NCBI GenBank assembly: GCA_937902605.1
Contig: CALFNC010000464.1
Location: 1 to 15,376, forward strand
Direction of reading: 5' to 3'
Origin: an uncultured Acidobacteriota bacterium
GTDB lineage: Bacteria > Acidobacteriota > Thermoanaerobaculia > UBA5066
Length of the DNA stretch: 15,376 nucleotides
Both the position numbers and the translations under genes were made by a program. This document shows positions 1 through 5,772 of this stretch, piece after piece; position 1 is the first letter of the stretch, and each line of letters begins with the position of its first letter. Below the pieces are notes generated by a model, which ran no database searches, was not told where the DNA came from, and saw only the letters and a list, made by a program, of their open reading frames with translations.

Positions 1-45
1 CCACCGAGATCTACACTCTTTCCCTACACGACGCTCTTCCGATCT
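1..45 (+). other. Illumina P5/TruSeq universal adapter remnant (sequencing artefact)
   Basis: The first 45 bases match, base for base from memory, the 3' portion of the Illumina universal (P5 side) adapter, ending in the characteristic CTCTTCCGATCT. Natural sequence starts at 46. There the reading frame becomes AceK-like; translation of the adapter bases gives no family match but also no stop, so an automated caller could extend the gene into it. This also shows that the window begins at a contig end. Confidence 0.97.
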
Positions 46-753
46 GTTCTGGCCAAGTACCGCCTGGTCTTCCGGCACGGGCGGGCCGGGAGACTCGTCG
101 ACACGCAAGAGTTCGAGCACCTCGAGTTCCCGAAAGAGCGGTTCCAGCCGGAGCTGCTCGAGAGCCTCCTCGAGGTGGCGGGGGAGACGGTGCGGGTCGA
201 GGGGGACCGGGTCGTGATCCGGCATCTCTACACGGAGCGGCGGCTGATTCCCCTCGACCTCTTCCTCCTCGGTGCCAGCGAAGAGGAGGCCCGGAAGACG
301 ATTCTCGACTTCGGGGAGGCCCTGAAGGAGCTGGCCTCCACGAACGTCTTTCCCGGTGACCTTCTCCTGAAAAACTTCGGCGTCACCCGGCACGGGCGGG
401 TCGTCTTCTACGACTACGACGAGCTTTGCCTGCTGACCGACTGCAACTTCCGGGCGCTCCCCGACGACGACGACGGGGGGGAGCCGTCGTTCTACGTCGG
501 GGAGAACGACATCTTCCCGGAGGAGTTCCTCCCGTTCCTAGGGCTGAAGGGGGCCGCCCGCGACGCGTTCCTGTCGGCTCACCGGGACCTTCTGGGGCCC
601 ATGTTCTGGAGCGAGACGCAGGAGAGGATCCGGGCGGGAGAGATGCTCGACATCTTCCCCTACCCAGCCGAGCGGCGGCTGGGTGGCCCGATGCCGGCGG
701 GGTTCCGCATCTCCTGTCCGAGTCCGATTGACGGCGCCCCCCCCTCCGCATAG
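46..753 (+). CDS. aceK: Isocitrate dehydrogenase kinase/phosphatase AceK, C-terminal part (5' truncated by contig end)
   Basis: AceK phosphorylates and dephosphorylates isocitrate dehydrogenase in the cytoplasm, controlling carbon flow between the TCA cycle and the glyoxylate bypass. About 235 residues remain, against roughly 570-600 for the whole enzyme; the N-terminal regulatory half and the ATP-binding lysine region are missing. The kinase-fold C-lobe is clear: FPGDLLLKNFGVTRHGR followed by VVFYDYDE. By my recalled alignment with the E. coli enzyme, the codon at 358 is the D457 equivalent, 373 is N462 and 412 is D475. The late FPEEF motif and the C-terminal helices are also present. The frame is open from base 46, so the GTG at 175 is internal and is not the true start. 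The next gene, secD, starts 108 bp downstream. The aceA/aceB genes that accompany aceK in E. coli are not visible, though the upstream side is lost. Confidence 0.95.
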   Translation, partial: VLAKYRLVFRHGRAGRLVDTQEFEHLEFPKERFQPELLESLLEVAGETVRVEGDRVVIRHLYTERRLIPLDLFLLGASEEEARKTILDFGEALKELASTNVFPGDLLLKNFGVTRHGRVVFYDYDELCLLTDCNFRALPDDDDGGEPSFYVGENDIFPEEFLPFLGLKGAARDAFLSAHRDLLGPMFWSETQERIRAGEMLDIFPYPAERRLGGPMPAGFRISCPSPIDGAPPSA

Positions 754-756
754 ACT
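728..756 (+). promoter_or_regulatory. Candidate sigma-70 promoter for secDF
   Basis: TTGACG at 728-733 (5 of 6 against TTGACA) is separated by exactly 17 bp from TAGACT at 751-756 (4 of 6 against TATAAT, keeping the key A2 and T6). It lies over the aceK stop codon and would start transcription near 763, giving a 5' leader of about 100 nt before secD. The boxes are seen; promoter activity is inference. Confidence 0.35.
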
Positions 757-861
757 TCCGCGGTTGTCCCGGGATATCGGGATCATCCTTGGGGGCCAGC
801 GGACTTCGAGGCGGCCGTCTCGTGAGCCATCCGGTCGGTCCCTCTCTCGGAGGTAGCGTTC

Positions 862-2493
862 GTGAAAAGGTCCCTGGGCTGGCGCGTCGCCTTGACGCTC
901 GCCGTTCTCATCGGTTCCATCGCCGCGTACTGGTGGCGCGGCCACGAGGCGCTGAAGCGGTCCCCTACCGCGCCTCCGGACCCGACCGCCTCGGACGTCC
1001 TGAAGAACGGGCTGAAGCTCGGTCTCGACCTCCGGGGCGGGATCCACCTCGTCATGCAGGTGAAGACCGGCGACGCCCTCCGGGTGGAGGCGCAGGACGC
1101 GGCCGAGCACCTGAAGGACGAGGCCCGCAAGCGGGGCGTGAACATCGGGACGCTCCCCCCGGCCACGGCCGAGGGCTTCTCGATCCAGCTGAACGACCAG
1201 ACCGAGCCGTCCAAGCTGAAGGACCTCTGCAAGAGCGCGCTCTCGCAGACCGACTGGCAGATCGACGAGCGCGGCCGCGAGTGGCGGGTCTCCCTTCGGA
1301 CCCCGGCGAGGATGCAAATCGAGGACCAGTCGGTCCGGCAGGCGGTGGAGACGATCAGGAACCGGGTCGACGCCCTCGGCGTCACCGAGCCGGTCATCCA
1401 GCGCCAGTCCACGGACCGGATCCTGGTCCAGCTCCCGGGCGTAGACGACCCGAGCCGCGTGAAGGAGATCATCGGAACGACCGGTCTCCTCTCCCTGACG
1501 CTGGTGGACGACAAGGGTGGCCCGTACGGATCCCAGGAAGCGCTCCTCCAGGCGTACGGCGGGACGGTCCCGCCCGAGCTCGAGGTCGTCGAGGGGTTCA
1601 ACGAGGATTCCGAGTCCCGCATCCGCACGCCGGTCTTCTACGGCCTCAAGCGGGCCGCGGCGGTCACTGGGCGGGACCTGAAGAACGCCCGCGTGGGGCA
1701 CGACAAGTACAACCAGGCTGCCGTCGAGTTCTTTCTCAACGCCGTCGGCGCCGAGAAGTTCGGCCGGGTGACCGGCGAGAACATCGGCAAGCGCCTGGCG
1801 ATCGTCCTGGACAGGCGGGTCCAGTCGGCGCCGGTCATTAACGGAAAGATCGAGTCCAACGGGATCATCGAGGGGAACTTCACCCCCGAGAAGGCCGAGG
1901 CGCTCACCCTGGTCCTTCGGTCCGGCGCGCTCCCGGCCGAGATGATCGTCCTGGAGGAGCGGACCGTCGGCCCGTCGCTCGGGCTCGACTCGATCAAGCA
2001 GGGGGTCCTGGCGTCGGTCGTCGGGATGCTCCTCGTCTTCGTCGCGATGGTCATCTACTACCGCCTGGCCGGCGTGAACGCAGTCGTCGCCCTCCTTCTC
2101 AACGCCATCTTCCTCCTCGGCGCGATGGCCTGGATCAACGCGACGCTGACCCTGCCCGGCATTGCCGGCTTCATCCTGACGATCGGCATGGCGGTCGACT
2201 CGAACGTCCTGATCTTCGAGCGCATCCGCGAGGAGATCGACGGCGGGAAGGCCCCCAGGAACGGGGTCGACGTCGGGTTCAAGAAGGCCTTCGGGACCAT
2301 CATCGACACGCATGTCACGACGATCTGCGCGGCGGCGTTCCTCTTCCAGTTCGGCACCGGCCCGGTGAAGGGCTTCGCCGTGACGCTGGTGATCGGCCTC
2401 CTGGCCTCCGTCTTCACCGCGGTGTTCGTCTCGCACCTCCTCTTCGACCTCATCTACGGGTCGAAGGAGAAGGTCGAGGCGATCTCCATCTGA
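862..2493 (+). CDS. secD: Protein translocase subunit SecD
   Basis: SecD is an inner-membrane subunit of the SecDF complex, which uses the proton-motive force to pull preproteins out of SecYEG on the periplasmic side. The 543-residue product has TM1 at about 8-26, the conserved LGLDLRGG motif at 53-60, and a large periplasmic P1 region. Then follow the typical segment TGENIGKRLAIVLD near 310 and LRSGALPA near 350, and five further membrane segments from about 378 to 535. D446 in GMAVDSNVLIFERIREE corresponds to the essential TM4 aspartate (E. coli D519, recalled). The GTG start at 862 is preceded by GGAGGT at 849-854 with 7-nt spacing, and the signal-anchor begins directly after it. It sits 19 bp before secF and is presumably co-transcribed with it. 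No yajC is found upstream; aceK occupies that place. Confidence 0.97.
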   Translation: MKRSLGWRVALTLAVLIGSIAAYWWRGHEALKRSPTAPPDPTASDVLKNGLKLGLDLRGGIHLVMQVKTGDALRVEAQDAAEHLKDEARKRGVNIGTLPPATAEGFSIQLNDQTEPSKLKDLCKSALSQTDWQIDERGREWRVSLRTPARMQIEDQSVRQAVETIRNRVDALGVTEPVIQRQSTDRILVQLPGVDDPSRVKEIIGTTGLLSLTLVDDKGGPYGSQEALLQAYGGTVPPELEVVEGFNEDSESRIRTPVFYGLKRAAAVTGRDLKNARVGHDKYNQAAVEFFLNAVGAEKFGRVTGENIGKRLAIVLDRRVQSAPVINGKIESNGIIEGNFTPEKAEALTLVLRSGALPAEMIVLEERTVGPSLGLDSIKQGVLASVVGMLLVFVAMVIYYRLAGVNAVVALLLNAIFLLGAMAWINATLTLPGIAGFILTIGMAVDSNVLIFERIREEIDGGKAPRNGVDVGFKKAFGTIIDTHVTTICAAAFLFQFGTGPVKGFAVTLVIGLLASVFTAVFVSHLLFDLIYGSKEKVEAISI

Positions 2494-2512
2494 CGAGCGG
2501 AAAGGTTCGACC

Positions 2513-3730
2513 GTGCGCATCTTCCATCAACCCAAGTTCGACTTCCTCAGCGTCAAGTGGTACTGCATCACGGGCTCGATCGTCGTCACGGCGATCGGCA
2601 TGCTGTCCCTGGTCTACAAGGGCGGCCCGAATTTCGGGGTCGACTTCACCGGGGGCGCCCAGCTGATCTACGGCTTCTCCAGCCAGCCGGACGAAAACCA
2701 GATCCGGAAAGTCGTTGAGACCGCGCAGGTGAAGGTCGATTCGGTCCAGCGGTTTGACCGAGCCGACAAGAACCAGGTTCTTCTGCGGGTTCCGATGGAG
2801 AAGAAGGAAGGGCGCGACCTCTCCAAGGAGGTCACGGCGGCCCTTACGAAGGCCTTCTTTCCGCAGGCCACCGCGGGCGCGTTCGACCTGAACCTGAACG
2901 GCACCGACGCCCTCCAGGCAAAGCTGGTCGCGGACGATCCCGAGAAGCTGGCCGCCAAGCCCAACTCCGACCCGAAAGCCGACTACGGACGCCTCGCCCA
3001 GTCGATCATCGACGCGCGTTCCCGGCAGGGGCTGTTCAAGACCGTCGACGCCGCGGCGAAGGTTCCCGGGGTCGCCCCCGTGACCGGGGCGTGGTTGAAG
3101 GAGAAGACGGTGGCTGGGCCGTTCACCCTCTTATCGGCGGAGAACGTCGGCCCGCAGGTCGGAAAGGATCTTCGCGAGAAGGGCGCCTGGGCGGTCATCC
3201 TCTCATGGGCCGCGATGCTCACCTACATCGGGATTCGCTTCCGGTCGGCCTCGTTCGGGACGGCCGCGGTGGTGGCGCTCGTCCACGACACCCTCTTCAC
3301 GCTCGGCCTCTGCTCGATCCTGAACACGGAGATCTCGCTGACGGTGGTGGCGGCGTTCCTCACCCTGATCGGCTACTCGGTCAACGACACGGTCGTTGTC
3401 TATGACCGGATCCGCGAGAACATGCAGAAGAGCCGCCGCGATCCGCTCACGTCGGTCGTGAACCGCTCCATCAACGAGACGCTGTCGCGGACGATCCTGA
3501 CGTCGGGCCTGACGTTCCTCGTCTGCATCGCGCTCTTCTTCCTCGGCGGTGAGGTGCTCCGCGGCTTCTCGTTCGTCATGATGATCGGGATCATCGTGGG
3601 GACCTATTCCTCGATCTTTATCGCCGCCCCGCTCGTCATCGTCTGGGAGGAGTGGAGGGCGAAGAAGTCCGCCCAGAATTCGCCCGCCGCCCCGGCGGCG
3701 AAGGGGAAGGCGCCGGCCAAGGCCAGGTAA
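2513..3730 (+). CDS. secF: Protein translocase subunit SecF with enlarged periplasmic domain
   Basis: SecF is the partner of SecD in the proton-driven accessory translocon. TM1 is at about 17-37, followed by the family motif FGVDFTGG. The five C-terminal membrane segments start near residue 225. D292 in GYSVNDTVVVYDRIREN and R326 in LSRTILTSG match the conserved proton-path residues (E. coli D213 and R247, recalled). The 405 residues exceed the usual 300-330. The excess lies in the first periplasmic region, which runs to nearly 190 residues and includes a segment at 158-200 resembling a helix-hairpin-helix repeat (GLFKTVDAAAKVPGV). The C-terminus is a cytoplasmic Ala/Pro/Lys-rich tail. The GTG start at 2513 has GGAAAGG at 2499-2505. 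The gene ends 13 bp before the convergent symporter gene. Confidence 0.97.
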   Translation: MRIFHQPKFDFLSVKWYCITGSIVVTAIGMLSLVYKGGPNFGVDFTGGAQLIYGFSSQPDENQIRKVVETAQVKVDSVQRFDRADKNQVLLRVPMEKKEGRDLSKEVTAALTKAFFPQATAGAFDLNLNGTDALQAKLVADDPEKLAAKPNSDPKADYGRLAQSIIDARSRQGLFKTVDAAAKVPGVAPVTGAWLKEKTVAGPFTLLSAENVGPQVGKDLREKGAWAVILSWAAMLTYIGIRFRSASFGTAAVVALVHDTLFTLGLCSILNTEISLTVVAAFLTLIGYSVNDTVVVYDRIRENMQKSRRDPLTSVVNRSINETLSRTILTSGLTFLVCIALFFLGGEVLRGFSFVMMIGIIVGTYSSIFIAAPLVIVWEEWRAKKSAQNSPAAPAAKGKAPAKAR

Positions 3731-3743
3731 GGGCCCGGCGGGG

Positions 3744-5048
3744 TCAGGCCGCAGTGGCTGCCGGCAATGGCGGCGCAGCTGGCGCCGCCATTGTCCCGTT
3801 CAGCTCGCTGCCGAAGACCCCTTCCCACTTTGCCACGACGACCGCTGCCACGCAGTTCCCCGCGAGGTTGATCGAGGTCCGGCCCATGTCCATCAGCTCG
3901 TCGACTGCCAGGATCATCGCGACGCCCGCCTCACCCGGCAGGTTGAAGGCGGCGCACCCCGAAACGATGATGACGAGCGATGCCCGCGGGACGGCGGCGA
4001 CCCCTTTCGTCATGAGCATGAACGTCAGCATCATCAGGAGCTGCTCGGTCCAGGCCATGTGCCTGCCGGCCGCCTGCGCGATGGTGAGCGTCGCGAGGGC
4101 GATGTAGAGCGTGGAGCCGTCCAGGTTGAAGCTGTAGCCTGCCGGAAGGACGAACCCCGCGACGCTCTTCGGAACGCCGAACTCCACGATCCGCTCCAGT
4201 GCGCGCGGGAGCGCCGCCTCCGAAGACGCCGTCGAGAAGGCGATCATGAAGGGCTCGCGAATGGCCCGGAAGAACTCCAAGATTGGCACCTTTGCCATCT
4301 TCAGGACCGGGATGAAAACGAGGAGGACGAACAGGGCGAGCGAGACGTAGAGCGACCCGACCAGCTTCACGTAGCTGCCGAGGACCTTCAGACCGTGGTG
4401 GGAGACCGCGCCGGCCATCGCCCCAAAGACGCCGAGCGGCGTGAGCGCCATGACGTAGTCGGTCAGCTTGAAGAGGACGGCGACGGCCGACTCGAAGAAC
4501 GACACGAACGCCTCCGACCGCTTCCCGACGTGCGCGGCCGCGATGCCGAGCAGGGTCGAGAAGATGACGATCTGCAGGATGTCCTGTTTCGCCATGGCGT
4601 CGATCACGTTGGACGGGAAGAGGTGGAGGAGCGTCTCGACGAACGTCTTCGGCTTCGCGAGGTTCGCCTCGCCCGTGACCGGCAGCGTGAGGTCGAGGCC
4701 GGGCTTGACCACGTTCGCCATGACGAGCCCGATGACGAGGGCGATCGTCGTCGCCGCCTCGAAGTAGATGAGCGCCTTCACCCCCATCCGGCCGACCGCC
4801 TTGATGTCGCCCGTCTTCCCGATCCCGAGGACGATGGTGGAGAAGATCAGCGGCACGATCAGCATCTTGATGAGGCTGATGAACGCCTTCGAGAGGAAGC
4901 GGAAGGTCTCGTAGGCGGCGGGGTGGCGCTCGGCCGGGAGGAAGTGGCCGAGAACGACCCCGAGGACCAGCGCGTACAGGATCAGCGCGGTCCCCGAGAG
5001 CAACGCCGGGCGGCCGTTCCCGGAGGCGGGGGCCGCGGGAGCCGTCAT
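3744..5048 (-). CDS. Dicarboxylate/amino acid:cation symporter (DAACS, DctA/GltP-like)
   Basis: This is an inner-membrane secondary transporter of the glutamate/C4-dicarboxylate symporter family, expected to import dicarboxylates or acidic amino acids with Na+ or H+. The 434-residue product is of usual length. Visible signatures are the serine-rich re-entrant loop STASSEAALPR (272-282), GYSFNLDGSTLY (304-315) for the NMDGT-type motif, and DELMDMGRTSINLAGN (383-398) with substrate-binding R390 and N394. Position 398 is Asn where GltPh has the sodium ligand D405; DctA proteins also have Asn there. The motif mixture leaves substrate and coupling ion undecided. The ATG at 5048 overlaps the stop of the upstream dedA as ATGA and has no clear Shine-Dalgarno site, so translation is probably coupled. 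An in-frame upstream extension exists but lies inside dedA. The C-terminal Ala/Pro tail is encoded partly by a strong inverted repeat. Confidence 0.93.
   Translation of the reverse strand: MTAPAAPASGNGRPALLSGTALILYALVLGVVLGHFLPAERHPAAYETFRFLSKAFISLIKMLIVPLIFSTIVLGIGKTGDIKAVGRMGVKALIYFEAATTIALVIGLVMANVVKPGLDLTLPVTGEANLAKPKTFVETLLHLFPSNVIDAMAKQDILQIVIFSTLLGIAAAHVGKRSEAFVSFFESAVAVLFKLTDYVMALTPLGVFGAMAGAVSHHGLKVLGSYVKLVGSLYVSLALFVLLVFIPVLKMAKVPILEFFRAIREPFMIAFSTASSEAALPRALERIVEFGVPKSVAGFVLPAGYSFNLDGSTLYIALATLTIAQAAGRHMAWTEQLLMMLTFMLMTKGVAAVPRASLVIIVSGCAAFNLPGEAGVAMILAVDELMDMGRTSINLAGNCVAAVVVAKWEGVFGSELNGTMAAPAAPPLPAATAA
3763..3795. repeat. Perfect 12-bp inverted repeat at the secF/symporter junction, possible bidirectional terminator
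   Basis: CAATGGCGGCGC at 3765-3776 pairs perfectly with GCGCCGCCATTG at 3782-3793 across a 5-nt loop. One G-U and one G-C pair extend it to 14 bp. It begins 32 bp after the secF stop and lies inside the last codons of the opposite-strand symporter gene. No U-tract follows on either strand, so a Rho-independent terminator is only possible; a stem that protects the 3' end is an alternative. Confidence 0.6.
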
Positions 5049-5704
5049 CCGGCCGTCGGGGTGGAGGACGCTTTCTCGCGCCAGGTTTTCCAAGCCTCCC
5101 ACGCGATGGGGAGGACCGAGATCACCATGATAGCGAGGATGACGAACGAGAAATTCCGCCTGACGAGCGGGATGTTCCCGAAGAAGTAGCCGGAGAAGAC
5201 GAACAGCGCCACCCAGGCCACGCCGCCGATGACATTGAAGGCGAGGAAGGCCGGATAGCTCATCGACCCCACGCCCGCCACGAACGGCGCGAAGGTGCGG
5301 ACGATCGGGACGAACCGGGCGAGGATGATGGTCGACCGACCGTATTTCTCGTAGAAGGTCTGGGTCTTCCGGAGGTGTTCCTGCTTCAGGAATTTGACTT
5401 GGCCGCTGAACGCCTTCGGCCCGATGCGGCTGCCGATCCAGTAGTTCATCGAGTCGCCGAGGATCGCAGCAGCGGCGAGGAGCAGGAAGACGGTGAAGAC
5501 GTTCAGCGAGCCCAGTGCGGCGAACGTCCCGGCGGCGAAGAGGAGGGAGTCCCCGGGGAGGAACGGCGTGACGACGAGCCCGGTCTCGCAGAAGATGATC
5601 AGGAAGAGGATGGCGTTTGTCCACGCGCCGTAGTCGCGGAGCACCTCGGCGAGGTGCTTGTCGAGGTGAAGAAAGACGTCGACGAACTGTTTCAGCAGGT
5701 CCAT
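5045..5704 (-). CDS. DedA family (SNARE-associated/VTT domain) inner-membrane protein
   Basis: DedA proteins are polytopic inner-membrane proteins; some members are implicated in undecaprenyl-phosphate or phospholipid recycling and in envelope proton homeostasis. The 219-residue product is the typical length. Characteristic features are E40 followed by PFLPGDSLLFAAG (47-59), GDSMNYWIGSRIG (83-95), and the arginine-bearing RFVPIVRTFAPFVAGVGSM (130-148), with hydrophobic helices to about residue 205. The ATG at 5704 starts MDLLKQ, which fits family N-termini; the frame remains open to 5851 but that part is Pro/Arg-rich, unconserved and would run into rel. It is divergent from rel, with 68 bp between starts, and is followed by the symporter with a 4-nt ATGA overlap, so the two form an operon. 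The exact substrate cannot be read from sequence. Confidence 0.94.
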   Translation of the reverse strand: MDLLKQFVDVFLHLDKHLAEVLRDYGAWTNAILFLIIFCETGLVVTPFLPGDSLLFAAGTFAALGSLNVFTVFLLLAAAAILGDSMNYWIGSRIGPKAFSGQVKFLKQEHLRKTQTFYEKYGRSTIILARFVPIVRTFAPFVAGVGSMSYPAFLAFNVIGGVAWVALFVFSGYFFGNIPLVRRNFSFVILAIMVISVLPIAWEAWKTWREKASSTPTAG

Positions 5705-5760
5705 GCGGCTCTTCGGCGTCGGGAGATTAGCAGGCCCGGGGGAAGGGAAAGGATTCCGGG

Positions 5761-5766
5761 GATAAT
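5761..5766 (+). promoter_or_regulatory. Candidate -10 box for a leaderless rel transcript
   Basis: GATAAT (5 of 6 against TATAAT) occupies exactly positions -12 to -7 relative to the A of the rel ATG at 5773. If used, transcription would start at the start codon. No convincing -35 box is found 16-18 bp upstream, and no Shine-Dalgarno sequence is correctly spaced before the ATG, which fits leaderless translation. This is inference from spacing only. Confidence 0.35.
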
Positions 5767-5772
5767 GGGCCG

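Noticed and set aside
737..744. Run of eight C residues near the aceK stop
   Set aside because: It could be an indel hotspot, but it affects only the last unconserved residues, and there is no sign of a frameshift.
767..782. Short inverted repeat TCCCG/CGGGA after aceK
   Set aside because: Only 5 bp with no U-tract; too weak to call a terminator.
538..2520. 660-codon open frame on the minus strand opposite aceK and secD
   Set aside because: It is a high-GC antisense shadow: Asp/Arg/Leu/Val-rich composition, no domain, and the plus strand carries unmistakable AceK and SecD.
4059..5189. 376-codon plus-strand frame over the symporter and dedA
   Set aside because: It is Glu/Arg/Asp-rich shadow sequence opposite two clearly recognisable membrane proteins.
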